64,000 nt of DNA from Streptomyces sp. CMB-StM0423 (GCF_002847285.1 NZ_CP025407.1:4868501-4932500), one strand, 5' to 3'; positions 8,874 to 18,116 are shown, counted from the stretch's first letter. Numbers and translations are program-made. Notes: generated by a model from the sequence alone, not told the origin.

Positions 8874-10520
8874 TCAGGCGTCGTCGCCGGCGAGGACGTC
8901 GTCGGCGTCCACGATCCGGTACGCGTACCCCTGCTCGGCGAGGAACCGCTGCCGGTGCGCGGCGTAGTCCTGGTCGATGGTGTCGCGTGCGACGAGCGAG
9001 TAGAACCGCGCCTCGTGCCCGTCCTCCTTCGGCCGCAGCACGCGGCCGAGCCGCTGCGCCTCCTCCTGGCGGGAGCCGAACGTGCCCGAGACCTGGATGG
9101 CGACCGTCGCCTCCGGCAGGTCGACGGAGAAGTTCGCGACCTTCGACACCACGAGGACGCTTATCTCGCCGCTGCGGAAGGCGTCGAAGAGCTTCTCCCG
9201 GCGGGCGTTGGTGGTCTCGCCCTTGATGACGGGGGCGTCGAGGTGCTCGCCCAGCTCGTCGAGCTGGTCGATGTACTGGCCGATGACGAGCGTCTGTTCG
9301 CCCGCGTGCCGGGCGACGAGCGCTTCGGCGATCTTGCGTTTGGTGTCGGTCGTGGCGCAGAAGCGGTACTTCTCCTCGGCCTCCGCGGTGGCGTAGGCGA
9401 GCCGTTCCGCGTCGGTGAGGTTCACCCGCACCTCGACGCAGTCGGCGGGCGCGATGTAGCCCTGCGCCTCGATCTCCTTCCACGGGGCGTCGAAGCGCTT
9501 GGGCCCGATGAGCGAGAAGACGTCGGACTCGCGGCCGTCCTCCCGTACGAGCGTGGCCGTCAGCCCGAGCCGGCGGCGGGCCTGGAGGTCGGCGGTGAAC
9601 TTGAAGACGGGCGCGGGCAGCAGGTGCACCTCGTCGTAGACGATGAGGCCCCAGTCGCGGGAGTCGAAGAGCTCCAGGTGCGGGTAGACGCCTTTGCGGC
9701 GGGTGGTCAGCACCTGGTACGTGGCGATGGTGACCGGGCGGATCTCCTTGCGGGCGCCGCTGTACTCGCCGATCTCGTGCTCGGTGAGCGAGGTGCGGCG
9801 GAGCAGTTCGCTCTTCCACTGCCGGGCGGCGACGGTGTTCGTGACGAGGATCAGCGTGGTGGCCTTCGCCTCGGCCATGGCCCCGGCGCCGACGAGGGTC
9901 TTGCCGGCCCCGCAGGGCAGCACGACGACGCCGGAGCCGCCGTGCCAGAAGCCTTCGACGGCCTGTTTCTGGTACGGGCGCAGCCCCCAGCCGTCCTCGA
10001 CCAGCGCGATGGGGTGGGCTTCCCCGTCCACGTACCCGGCGAGGTCCTCGGCGGGCCAGCCGAGCTTCAGCAGCGCCTGCTTGATCTGGCCGCGCTCGGA
10101 GGGGTGGACGGCGACGGTGTCGTCGTCGAGCCGGGCGCCGACCAGGGGCTGGATCCGCTTGGACCGCAGGATCTCCTCCAGCACCGGCCGGTCGGTGCTG
10201 GACAGCACGAGGCCGTGGGCCGGGTCCCTGGTGAGGGTCAGCCGCCCGTAGCGCGCCATGGTCTCGGCGACGTCGACGAGCAGCGCGTGCGGCACGGGGT
10301 AGCGGGAGTAGGTGACGAGGGCGTCGACGACCTGCTCGGCGTCGTGTCCGGCGGCGCGCGCGTTCCACAGGCCGAGGGGGGTGACGCGGTAGGTGTGGAT
10401 GTGCTCGGGGGCGCGCTCCAGCTCGGCGAAGGGCGCGATGGCGCGCCGGCACTCCTCCGCCAGCTCGTGGTCCACTTCCAGCAGGAGCGTCTTGTCCGAC
10501 TGCACGATCAGGCAGGACAT
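8874..10520 (-). CDS. XPB-type DNA repair helicase (superfamily 2)
   Basis: A 548-residue SF2 helicase of the bacterial XPB group (mycobacterial Ercc3-like). An N-terminal domain of about 165 residues (including TYSRYPVPHALLVDVAETMARYG) precedes the motor. Walker A is CGAGKT (203-208), the DEAH-box equivalent is DEVH (296-299), followed by GLTATLVREDGR, and motif VI is QRLGRVLRPK. It is predicted to unwind DNA 3'-5' in an ATP-dependent manner during repair or transcription-linked processes. Its N-terminal domain is clearly related to part of the protein encoded at 12216-14864, so the two may act together. It is the last gene of a minus-strand block. Confidence 0.93.
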   Translation of the reverse strand: MSCLIVQSDKTLLLEVDHELAEECRRAIAPFAELERAPEHIHTYRVTPLGLWNARAAGHDAEQVVDALVTYSRYPVPHALLVDVAETMARYGRLTLTRDPAHGLVLSSTDRPVLEEILRSKRIQPLVGARLDDDTVAVHPSERGQIKQALLKLGWPAEDLAGYVDGEAHPIALVEDGWGLRPYQKQAVEGFWHGGSGVVVLPCGAGKTLVGAGAMAEAKATTLILVTNTVAARQWKSELLRRTSLTEHEIGEYSGARKEIRPVTIATYQVLTTRRKGVYPHLELFDSRDWGLIVYDEVHLLPAPVFKFTADLQARRRLGLTATLVREDGRESDVFSLIGPKRFDAPWKEIEAQGYIAPADCVEVRVNLTDAERLAYATAEAEEKYRFCATTDTKRKIAEALVARHAGEQTLVIGQYIDQLDELGEHLDAPVIKGETTNARREKLFDAFRSGEISVLVVSKVANFSVDLPEATVAIQVSGTFGSRQEEAQRLGRVLRPKEDGHEARFYSLVARDTIDQDYAAHRQRFLAEQGYAYRIVDADDVLAGDDA

Positions 10521-10700
10521 GCGGACCTCCCTCCCACTGCTGCCGCTGCTGCCGCGCCCGGTTCGGGGACCCCGGGGGCCCGGGGGATACGCGGGAAACA
10601 GGGAAGTCTACCTCGCGGCGGCGACAGCGTGCGGCGCGCCGGCGGCCGGGGGGTACGGGCCGCGGGGGCCCGGGTGGCCGGAGGACCGGCTGCCGGGGGC

Positions 10701-11180
10701 TCAGCTCATGGCCTTCTTCACCAGTTCGGTGACCGTCTTCTCGTGGGCGGGCGTCAGGTCGGTGAGGGCGAAGGCGGTGGGCCACATGGTGCCGTCGTCG
10801 AGGTGCGCGGCGTCGTTGAAGCCGAGGGTGAGGTAGCGCGAGCCGAACTTGTCCGCGGCCTGCACGAAGCAGACGATCTTTCCGCCCTTGCCGTTCTTGG
10901 CGCCGGCGGCGTAGGCGGGCATCCCGTACCACAGCCGCGGCGACAGCTCGGGCGCCGCTTCGGTGATGAGGGTGTGCAGCCTGCCGGCGATGGTCCGGTC
11001 GGACTCGGGCATCTCGGCGATCTTCTCCAGCAGCTCGGCCACCGGGTCGGTCTTCTGGCCGCCGCGCCTGGTCTTCTTGATCTCCTTCGCGCGGTCCTTC
11101 ATGGCCGCGATCTCCGCCTCGGTGAAGCCCTCGTAGGACTCGCCGCCATCGGCCGTGGCCGCCTTCTTCGCGTCCGCCAT
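10701..11180 (-). CDS. DUF1801 / YdhG-like small cytosolic protein
   Basis: A 159-residue protein of the DUF1801/YdhG fold. The recognisable core is the middle to end, with LSPRLWYGMPAYA and GKIVCFVQAADKFGSRYLTLGFNDAAHLDDGTMWPTAF-type segments, where aromatic residues line a small-molecule pocket in the fold. The N-terminal third is charged and helical (FTEAEIAAMKDRAKEIKKTRRGG) and looks like an added arm. It sits between the XPB helicase gene and a MerR regulator on the same strand, 180 bp upstream of the helicase start. Members of this family have no well-established reaction, so no function is assigned. Confidence 0.75.
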   Translation of the reverse strand: MADAKKAATADGGESYEGFTEAEIAAMKDRAKEIKKTRRGGQKTDPVAELLEKIAEMPESDRTIAGRLHTLITEAAPELSPRLWYGMPAYAAGAKNGKGGKIVCFVQAADKFGSRYLTLGFNDAAHLDDGTMWPTAFALTDLTPAHEKTVTELVKKAMS

Positions 11181-11324
11181 AGCAGTACCTTTCCGGGTCT
11201 GACCTGGTCCGGATCCCAGCCTACGGAGATTCAGCGGCGACGACTTCTCCAGAACTGACCACCCGGACGACCGCCGGGTGCAAGGCGTCGTCCGGGCGGG
11301 GCGGGGGCAGGCCGGGGGCGGGTG

Positions 11325-12143
11325 TCAGGCGGGGGTGACCGGTTCCTGGAGTTCGGTGACCCAGTCGGCGTGGGACTCGTGGACTTCGAGGTACAGCTCG
11401 CGGGCGTAGCCGGTGGAGCGGTAGCCGTTCTCGTCGATCCAGGCGGCGAGGGCCTGGACGGTCGGCAGCACGGCGTCCATGTCGCCGCGGTGGACGACGG
11501 TGGCCGCGGTGTCGAGCGGCGGCAGGTCGGTGACCGTGAAGTCGTACGCCGGCGAAGGCTCGATGCCGGCCTGGAGCCCCGCGTGGACGGTGATCGTGCC
11601 GTCGGGGGCGTCCTCGTACCAGGCGATGCCGGGGCCGGTGGGTACGACGCCCGCGGCGTCGAGGCGGCGGCACAGCTCCTCGTAGAGCGGCTGGATCACC
11701 GGGCCGATGTCGGCCGGCTCGAAGCTCGCGGCGCTGCCGCTCAGCTCGGCGACCCGGACGGCGGGGACGGACTTCAGGACGACGTCGGTGGCGGACATGC
11801 GGCCCTCGCTCTCGATCGTACGGAGCCGCGCCTCCACCCCGGCGAGCCGCCGTACCGCGGCCGCGGCGGCGGTCTCCAGCTCCGCCCGGCGCAGCCGCAG
11901 CATGCCGCGCAGCTCCTCGGCGGTCAGCTTCTCGTCCAGTATCGAACCGATCTGGCCGAGGCTGAAGCCGAGATCCCTGAGCGCGACGATGCGGTTGAGG
12001 CGGCTGAGCTGGGCGGCCTCGTAGCTGCGGTAGCCGCTGTGCGCGTCGACGCGGGCGGGGCGCAGCAGGCCGAGGGCGTCGTAGTGGCGCAGCATGCGGA
12101 CTGAGACGCGGCCGTGGCGGGCGAACTCTCCGATGGTGAACAT
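11325..12143 (-). CDS. MerR-family transcriptional regulator with GyrI-like effector domain
   Basis: A 272-residue regulator. Residues 1-70 form a MerR winged helix: MFTIGEFARHGRVSVRMLRHYDALGLLRPARVD. A coiled-coil dimer helix (QIGSILDEKLTAEELRGMLRLRRAELETA) follows, then a C-terminal GyrI/AraC-like effector-binding domain (from VVLKSVPAVRVAELSG). This layout matches BmrR/TipA-type activators that sense small hydrophobic or cationic compounds. The chosen ATG at 12143 matches the family N-terminus; the frame is open 9 codons further up. The target is unknown; neighbouring genes on the same strand or itself are the usual candidates. Confidence 0.87.
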   Translation of the reverse strand: MFTIGEFARHGRVSVRMLRHYDALGLLRPARVDAHSGYRSYEAAQLSRLNRIVALRDLGFSLGQIGSILDEKLTAEELRGMLRLRRAELETAAAAAVRRLAGVEARLRTIESEGRMSATDVVLKSVPAVRVAELSGSAASFEPADIGPVIQPLYEELCRRLDAAGVVPTGPGIAWYEDAPDGTITVHAGLQAGIEPSPAYDFTVTDLPPLDTAATVVHRGDMDAVLPTVQALAAWIDENGYRSTGYARELYLEVHESHADWVTELQEPVTPA

Positions 12144-12215
12144 GACGTGCTCTAGTGGAGGGGCTGACACGGTGTGAGGGTCAAGGGCCCGTCCGGGTAC
12201 TGCCGGCGCGGCGCT

Positions 12216-14864
12216 TCAGGTGGGGTCGTCGGCGAGTTCCGCGGCGCCGGTGATGCGGTGGAGGGGGTAGGTGCGTACCTCGTCTGCGGTGTGGTCGTAC
12301 GCGGTGACGTAGCCACCTTCGACGCGGACGGGGGCGATGACGCGCTGGCTGGCGGCGCCGTCGGCGTTGACGTAGCCGATCCAGACGGCGGCGTTGCCGA
12401 GGACGGCGGCCTGGAGGACGGCGAGGGTCTCGGCGGCGGGGGTGCGGGGGAGGCCGCCGGGGGCTTGCGGGGTGCTCGGGGCTCGCGGGGTCCGGGGTGC
12501 TTGCGAGTCCTGTGGGTCTTGGGGTGCCTGGGGGGTCCGGAGGGGAGCGGTGGCGGCGCGGTCCCCGGCGCGTACGGCGCGGACGGCCGCCGCGAGGAGG
12601 GTGGTGTCGGGGGCGGGCGGGCCGTCGGGGACGGGCGCGGGCGGCGTACGGGGCGGGGTGCGGTGCGCGGCGGCGCGCGCGATGAGGACGGCGCCGTCGG
12701 GCGACTCGGCGGCGGGCGCGTAGCCCATCGCGCGGAGCCGGGCCAGCAGCACGTCGGGCGGGGTGGGGGAGACGAGGACGGTGGGCGCGAGGTGGCGCAG
12801 CCGCAGCTCCTCGGAGCGCCGGTCGGCGACGATCTCGGCGAGGAGCGCGTCGTCGTCGCAGCGCAGATACGCGCCGGCGGCGCCGATCCGCAACCGGCCG
12901 TGCTTGCGGGCGACGTCGTCGATGAGGTAGCTGAGCGGCTGCGGCACGGGGGTGCGGGAGTGGGCGGTGAGGAAGTCGTGCAGCTCGGCGGCGGACCGTC
13001 CGGCGTCGAGGGCGCGGCGTACGGAGCCCTGGGTGAAGCGGTAGACGGTGGCGCCGCCCTTGGACTCGACCTCGGCGAGCACGCCGAGCACGGCGGCGAG
13101 TTCGCGCTTGAGGGGGCCGGGGGCGATGGCGGTGAGGTCGGCCTGCAGCAGCACGTGGTCGACGGGCGGGGGAAGGTGCGGCGCGAGCGCCCCTGCGGCC
13201 CGGAGCGCGGCGGCACGGGCTTCGGCGGGGGTGGCGGGGCGCTCCGGGGCGTCGGTGCTGGTGGCGGGGGGTGGAGCGAGGTGGTTGTCGGAGGGGCTGC
13301 CTACCCTTGGGCGGGTGCGCGGGGGAGGTGGGGTTGCGGCGTCGGGGGTGTCCGCCTCCGGCGGGGCCGGCGGTGGGCCTGCGCCCTCCTCCGGGGAGCT
13401 CAGCAGGGCGCGTCCGTGGGTGGCCAGGGCGCCGCGGCCCGTGACGCCCAGGAGTTCCGCCTCCGCCAGCGTCCAGCGGGCCAGCCGCGTGCGCAGGTCC
13501 TCCTCCTCGCCCGCCGCCGCGGGGCCGCCGCGCGGGGGGCGTTCCCAGCGGAGCCGGGCCACCACCGAGTCCGGCGTCGCCGCCGTGCCCTCCGGGAGCC
13601 CCGCGAGCAGCGCCAGCACCGCGCGGCGCACCTCCGGTGCCGCGCCGCGGTCCAGGCCCTCGCCCAGCGCCGACAGCGCCCGGCCCTTGCCGTCCCGGCC
13701 GCCGGCCAGCCCCGGCGTCCGCGTCGCCGCCAGCCACGCCGCCGCCAGCTCCGCCCACCGCTCGGCCGCCGGCAGCGCCAGCCACTCGTCGTACGCGGGC
13801 GTCGGCGCGTACCGTTCGTCAGTCCCCCCGTCGGAGGCCAGCAGCCCGGCCCCGTAGGCCAGTTCCACCCAGAACGCCGCCTGCGGCTCCGCGACGTCCA
13901 GCGCCGTCGCCGTCCGCTTCAGGTCCCGTACGGCCAGACCGCCCGCCCGCAGCACCGGCGGGCTCGCCGTCGCCCACTGGCCGAGCAGCTCCTCGACCGT
14001 CTCGACCGCCACCGCCGCCTGCCCGGCGGCCGTCGCGTCGACGATCCGCATCCCGTACGTCCCGGCCGCGACCGGCTCCGGCGGCACCGCCGCCACGCTC
14101 CGGTGCGCCCGCCCGTCGCGCAGGTGCAGCGCCACCTCGCGCGGCAGCAGCACGCTGCCCGGCGCGGTCGGCAGCAGCAGCCCCCGGTCCAGCAGCCACC
14201 GCACGTGCGCCGGCGGCTGCGCCGACACCGTCCCGTACGGCGGGCCCCACGTCAGCCGCCCCAGCACCGTCACGGCTTCCGCCGGCGCCTGGTCCAGCAG
14301 GTCAGCCATCCGCTTCGGGTCGGAGAAGAGCGCCGTCAGCGACTCCACGGCCGAGACGGGGTCATGTGTCGTCGGCAGCCCCGCGTTCGCCAGTACTTGC
14401 TGCAGCCGCCCCGGCGACATGCCCATCGCCACCTCCGCGGCGGCGGGCCCCAGGCCGGTCGCCGACCCGGACGCCTGCGGCGTCAGCAGCTCCCGCGCCG
14501 TACGCACCAGCCGCAGCCGCTGGTCGTCCCCCCACACCAGCGCCTGCGCCCGCAGCTCCGCGACGGCGCGCGGCAGCGCGGCCACGGTGCCGGGCTCGTC
14601 GCCCATCAGCCCGGCCAGCACGTCGTACGGGCACGGGTCGGGCGCGATCGCGAGTGCCTGTGCGGTCTGCTGCGTGAACCGGTCGAGCCGTTCCAGCGCG
14701 CGGACGACGGAGGCGCGGGTGCCTGCGCGGGTGGCGAGTTGGGTCAGGTCACCCGGTACGGGGGTGAGCAGATCGGGCCGGGCGCGGAGCAGCTCGGCCA
14801 GCGCGGTGTCCGGTCGGCCGCGGAGCTCCTCGGCGAGGGTCCGGGCGGGGTTGCCGGTCGTCAT
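12216..14864 (-). CDS. Large helicase-associated protein with XPB-N-like and WYL-like domains
   Basis: An 882-residue protein resembling mycobacterial Rv0862c, which lies beside the XPB gene there. It starts MTTGNPARTLAEELRGRPD; the frame is open further upstream but that part overlaps DUF3027. The C-terminal half has a domain (VLLQADLTAIAPGPLKREL through LIDDVARKHGRLRIG) that aligns with the N-terminal domain of the XPB helicase encoded at 8874. The last 70 residues (AVWIGYVNADGAASQRVIAPVR, then YDHTADEVRTYPLHRI) look like a WYL domain. A Pro-rich low-complexity linker near residues 505-545 contains a copy of the dispersed repeat. A role in DNA repair with XPB is an inference. Confidence 0.8.
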   Translation of the reverse strand: MTTGNPARTLAEELRGRPDTALAELLRARPDLLTPVPGDLTQLATRAGTRASVVRALERLDRFTQQTAQALAIAPDPCPYDVLAGLMGDEPGTVAALPRAVAELRAQALVWGDDQRLRLVRTARELLTPQASGSATGLGPAAAEVAMGMSPGRLQQVLANAGLPTTHDPVSAVESLTALFSDPKRMADLLDQAPAEAVTVLGRLTWGPPYGTVSAQPPAHVRWLLDRGLLLPTAPGSVLLPREVALHLRDGRAHRSVAAVPPEPVAAGTYGMRIVDATAAGQAAVAVETVEELLGQWATASPPVLRAGGLAVRDLKRTATALDVAEPQAAFWVELAYGAGLLASDGGTDERYAPTPAYDEWLALPAAERWAELAAAWLAATRTPGLAGGRDGKGRALSALGEGLDRGAAPEVRRAVLALLAGLPEGTAATPDSVVARLRWERPPRGGPAAAGEEEDLRTRLARWTLAEAELLGVTGRGALATHGRALLSSPEEGAGPPPAPPEADTPDAATPPPPRTRPRVGSPSDNHLAPPPATSTDAPERPATPAEARAAALRAAGALAPHLPPPVDHVLLQADLTAIAPGPLKRELAAVLGVLAEVESKGGATVYRFTQGSVRRALDAGRSAAELHDFLTAHSRTPVPQPLSYLIDDVARKHGRLRIGAAGAYLRCDDDALLAEIVADRRSEELRLRHLAPTVLVSPTPPDVLLARLRAMGYAPAAESPDGAVLIARAAAHRTPPRTPPAPVPDGPPAPDTTLLAAAVRAVRAGDRAATAPLRTPQAPQDPQDSQAPRTPRAPSTPQAPGGLPRTPAAETLAVLQAAVLGNAAVWIGYVNADGAASQRVIAPVRVEGGYVTAYDHTADEVRTYPLHRITGAAELADDPT
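13285..13330 (+). repeat. Dispersed repeat, copy B (inside the helicase-associated gene)
   Basis: The 21-bp core (13299-13319) is identical to copies A, C and D. TTGTCGG precedes it and GGGGGAGGTG follows, as in the other copies. Here the element lies inside a coding region and, read on the minus strand, encodes TRPRVGSPSDN within a Pro-rich linker without breaking the frame. Confidence 0.75.
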
Positions 14865-14927
14865 CCGCTCCACAGTAGTCCTCGCCGGACGTACGGCACC
14901 GGACGGAGCCGGGGTGGCGGTGCGCGG

Positions 14928-14952
14928 CACCGCCTCCGGCGGGGAGGCGGTG
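14928..14952 (-). terminator. Hairpin after the DUF3027 gene
   Basis: CACCGCCTCC (14928-14937) pairs perfectly with GGAGGCGGTG (14943-14952) around a 5-base loop. It lies 17 bases downstream of the DUF3027 stop and upstream of the next minus-strand gene, consistent with a terminator or attenuator. Confidence 0.5.
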
Positions 14953-14968
14953 ACCGTAGCGGCGCGGG

Positions 14969-15904
14969 CTACGTGGGGTCCGCGCCCATCGTGTCCAGCA
15001 CCGGCGGTGCCGGCTCGATGGGCTTCGGCATCACCGCCGCCTCCGAGTGGCCGCCGCAGCCGTACGCGAGGGAGACCACGTGGCCGTCCGCCGGGGAGTA
15101 CTCGTTGGCGCAGACGCCGAAGGCGCGGCGCAGGGAGCCCGCGATCGGCATGAGGAAGCCGCAGCTCACGCAGGACGCGGGCGCGGCCTGCGCCATCGGC
15201 GTCTTGGGGCCGTACTCGTCCTCCCAGCGGTCCGCGGCGCTGTGCAGGCCGTAGCGGGAGAGCACGCGGTGGCGGGTCATGCCCAGTTCGTCGGCGACGG
15301 CGCCGATCTCCGCGCGCCGCGGTACGCCGCCGGGCGCCGCCGCGGCGGCCGGACCGGCCTCCGTGCCCCCGGTGCCCTCCGCGGCACCCGCGCCGGCCTC
15401 GCCGACGCCCTCCGCGGCTGCGGCCTCGGCGGCTGCGGCCTCGGCCGGCTCGGCCGGCTCCAGCTCCTCGTCGCCGACCGCGAGGCCCGGCTCCAGCCGC
15501 AGGTCCTCGGCCTCCGTCGGCAGCAGGTCGCCGGGACCCAGGTCGCCGGGGCGCAGCCGCTCGTTCCACGGCACCCACTCCGGCGCCAGCAGCGCGTCAG
15601 GGCCTGGCAGCAGCACCGTTTCGTCAAGCGTGACCGTCCGCGCGCGGGACGCCCGCGCGACGGTCACCGCCCAGCGCCAGCCTCGGTAGCCGGGCAGCCG
15701 GCACTCGAAGAGGTGGGTCACCACGCGCGTGTCGTCGGCGGTGACGCCGATGTGCCCGCCGATCTGCTCCGCGCCCGCGGCCTCCTCGGCCGCCGCACGG
15801 GCGAGGTCGACGGCGTCGGCGCACTGCTGGTCGGGGGTGACGCGGCTGCGCACCGCGGCGCCGCGCACGGCGGTCGTCTTGGCGGGGCTGTTCGCAGGGC
15901 TCAT
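14969..15904 (-). CDS. DUF3027 domain protein
   Basis: A 311-residue actinobacterial protein of the DUF3027 family. The N-terminal part holds the conserved core (CADAVDLARAAAEEAAG, GYRGWRWAVTVARA, WVPWNERLRPGDLGPGDLLPT). A low-complexity Ala/Glu-rich linker of about 50 residues follows. The C-terminal part has a putative metal-binding Cys pair (SCVSCGF) and further Cys in GVCANEYSP and YGCGGHSE. The ATG at 15904 (MSPANSPAK) is preferred; the frame is open to 16000 but that extension is unlike the family. Function is unknown. The Cys pattern suggests a zinc site, which is my inference. Confidence 0.85.
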   Translation of the reverse strand: MSPANSPAKTTAVRGAAVRSRVTPDQQCADAVDLARAAAEEAAGAEQIGGHIGVTADDTRVVTHLFECRLPGYRGWRWAVTVARASRARTVTLDETVLLPGPDALLAPEWVPWNERLRPGDLGPGDLLPTEAEDLRLEPGLAVGDEELEPAEPAEAAAAEAAAAEGVGEAGAGAAEGTGGTEAGPAAAAAPGGVPRRAEIGAVADELGMTRHRVLSRYGLHSAADRWEDEYGPKTPMAQAAPASCVSCGFLMPIAGSLRRAFGVCANEYSPADGHVVSLAYGCGGHSEAAVMPKPIEPAPPVLDTMGADPT

Positions 15905-16200
15905 CTGGCTCACAGTCTTTCGGTACGGACGGCCGGGCGGACGCGGGAGCCGAGGGAGCGGACAGGGGGCCGCGTCAACGCTCGTATCCTCACGACACAC
16001 TCAGAGGCGCGTCGTTCACCCTACCTGGCGCAGCGCCGGGACCGTACGCCCACTGCCTACCACGGGCCCCCGCCGCGCCCCTACGCCCCCCCGCCGGCCT
16101 GCCCCGTGCCCCGTACGGACCACCCGCGGCACCCCGGATGACCGCATGCGCCCCCGCGGGGTTCTCGCCCTACGGTCCCGCATGCGGGCACTATGGCGAG

Positions 16201-17565
16201 GTGGTCGAAGACCGGACGGCACCCGCGGCCGGCCCGCTGCAGCAGGCGGGCCGGGCGGTCGGGCGTGCCGTGCGGCGGCCGGTGGTCGGCGCGGGCCGGC
16301 GGATCCGCCGGGCCACGGACGCGCAGGGCGCGGGGGAGTCGGGCCTCGGGCGGCTGATGGAGCTGCACATGGTCAACGCCGCCGGGGACATGATGATCAC
16401 CATCGCGCTGGCGTCGACGGTGTTCTTCTCCGTGCCCACGGACGAGGCCCGCGGCCGGGTCGCGCTCTACCTGGCCATAACGATGGCGCCGTTCGCCGTG
16501 CTCGCCCCCGTCGTCGGCCCGCTGCTGGACCGGATCCCGCACGGCCGCCGCGCCGCGATGGCCGGCACGATGTTCGCGCGGCTGGTACTGGCGCTGGTGC
16601 TGTCGGGGGCGGTGCAGACGGGCGACCTGAGCCTGTATCCGGCGGCGCTCGGGGTGCTGGTGTGCTCCAAGTCGTACGGGGTGGTGCGCTCGGCCGTCGT
16701 GCCGCGGCTGCTGCCGCGGCGCATCTCCCTGGTGAAGGCCAACAGCCGGGTGACGCTCGCCGGCCTCCTCGCCACCGGCATCGCCGCACCGGTCGGCGGG
16801 CTGCTGCACTTCATCGGCCCCGGCTTCCCGCTGTACGGGGCGATGGTCATCTTCGGCTTCGGCGTCTTCCTGGCGTTCCGGATGCCGCCGGCGGTGGACT
16901 CGGCGCGCGGCGAGGGCAAGGCGCAGTTGGCGTCGGGCGAGGAGGGCCGGCTGCGGACGACGCCGAAGCCGGGGCTGCGCTCCGTAGGCCCCTCGGTGCT
17001 GTACGCGCTCCAGGCCAACTCCGCGCTGCGGGTGCTGTCGGGGCTGATGACGCTCTTCCTGGCGTTCCTGCTGCGCGACAACCCGCCGGGCGGCCTGCGG
17101 CCGGAGCTGGCGCTCGGCATGGCGGCGGTCGCCGCCGGCACGGGCAACGCGCTGGGCTCGGTCATCGGCTCCTGGCTGCGCTCGCGCGGGCCGGAGAAGC
17201 TGATCGCCGTGCTGCTGACGCTCGCCCTGACGACGACGGTGCTGGCGGCGGTCTTCTACTCGCTGCCGCTGCTGATCTGCGTCGCGGCGATGGCGGGGTT
17301 CGCGCAGTCGCTGGCGAAGCTGTCGCTGGACGCGCTGATCCAGCGGGACGTACCGGAGTACGTGCGTACGTCGGCGTTCGCGCGCTCCGAGACGGTGATC
17401 CAGTTGTCGTGGGTCGTGGGCGGCGCGATCGGCATCCTGCTGCCGCTGAACGGGGTCGGCGGCATGGCCGCGGGCGCGGCCGTCGTCGCCGCCGGGCTGG
17501 CCGCGACCGTACGAGGGCTGCTCACCGCGGCCCGGCACGGCACGCCGCACCCGCGCGTGGCCTGA
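16201..17565 (+). CDS. MFS transporter
   Basis: A 454-residue integral membrane transporter of the major facilitator superfamily. After about 60 cytosolic residues, roughly ten to twelve hydrophobic helices follow, starting at MVNAAGDMMITIALASTVFF. The loop LLDRIPHGRRAAMAG is the MFS A-motif region between helices 2 and 3. I prefer the GTG at 16201 (preceded by GGCGAG) because family members begin shortly before the QQAGRAVGRA segment. An ATG at 16138 in frame would add 21 residues with two unexpected Cys. The substrate is not evident; it is divergent from the DUF3027 gene across a 296-bp gap. Confidence 0.85.
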   Translation: MVEDRTAPAAGPLQQAGRAVGRAVRRPVVGAGRRIRRATDAQGAGESGLGRLMELHMVNAAGDMMITIALASTVFFSVPTDEARGRVALYLAITMAPFAVLAPVVGPLLDRIPHGRRAAMAGTMFARLVLALVLSGAVQTGDLSLYPAALGVLVCSKSYGVVRSAVVPRLLPRRISLVKANSRVTLAGLLATGIAAPVGGLLHFIGPGFPLYGAMVIFGFGVFLAFRMPPAVDSARGEGKAQLASGEEGRLRTTPKPGLRSVGPSVLYALQANSALRVLSGLMTLFLAFLLRDNPPGGLRPELALGMAAVAAGTGNALGSVIGSWLRSRGPEKLIAVLLTLALTTTVLAAVFYSLPLLICVAAMAGFAQSLAKLSLDALIQRDVPEYVRTSAFARSETVIQLSWVVGGAIGILLPLNGVGGMAAGAAVVAAGLAATVRGLLTAARHGTPHPRVA

Positions 17566-17579
17566 CCGGGGCCGGCAGG

Positions 17580-17592
17580 TAGCCTGCCCGCA
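17580..17592 (+). promoter_or_regulatory. Putative leaderless promoter -10 box for the DUF2771 gene
   Basis: TAGCCT at 17580-17585 lies exactly 6 bases before the ATG at 17592. With the start codon as +1 this is a normal -10 spacing, and no ribosome binding site is visible, which suggests a leaderless transcript. Confidence 0.45.
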
Positions 17593-18116
17593 TGACCACA
17601 GCGCCCGCCACCACCGTGTTCTCCCGTGCCCGCGGCCTCCGCAGCCGCCGCGGCGCGGCGGCGCTCGGTGCCGTCGTCCTCTCCGCCTTCGCCCTGTCCG
17701 CGTGCGAGAAGCCGACGCCGCTGGCGCAGATCACGGTGGACGACCGGACGGCGAGCGCGGAGGCGCAGTGCTACGACGACGGCAAGGACATCGCCAACGA
17801 GGAGCTGGAGTCCTGCATCTCGGAGCGCGCGGAGAAGTCGATCACGGTGGACAGCGGCGACCGGGTCAGGATCGGCGTGGAGCCGGAGATCGCGGACAAC
17901 GGGTGGGTGCTGTTCGTGGACGGCCGGCTGGTGACGTCGCAGCCGAGCAAGCACACGTATGTGACGTTCAGCGGGGACCAGTTCTTCAACGCGCAGTCGG
18001 AGCCGGGGCAGCCGCCGGTGCAGAGCGACAAGGCGAAGGTCGGGATCGTGGAGATCGACGACAAGGGCAACTACAAGGGCGCGTGGAGCTTCGACCTGAA
18101 GCGGAAGCAGTACTGA
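17592..18116 (+). CDS. DUF2771 family lipoprotein
   Basis: A 174-residue secreted protein. The first 38 residues form a lipoprotein signal peptide: an Arg-rich start (FSRARGLRSRRGAA), a hydrophobic stretch (LGAVVLSAFALSA) and the lipobox LSAC, so Cys38 is the expected lipidated residue. The mature part is a small beta-rich domain typical of DUF2771, with SITVDSGDRVRIGVEPEIADNGW and a YVTFSGDQFF segment. It should sit on the outer face of the membrane. No function is established for the family. It lies 26 bp after the MFS gene and just before mqnB, with its own apparent leaderless -10 box. Confidence 0.87.
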   Translation: MTTAPATTVFSRARGLRSRRGAAALGAVVLSAFALSACEKPTPLAQITVDDRTASAEAQCYDDGKDIANEELESCISERAEKSITVDSGDRVRIGVEPEIADNGWVLFVDGRLVTSQPSKHTYVTFSGDQFFNAQSEPGQPPVQSDKAKVGIVEIDDKGNYKGAWSFDLKRKQY

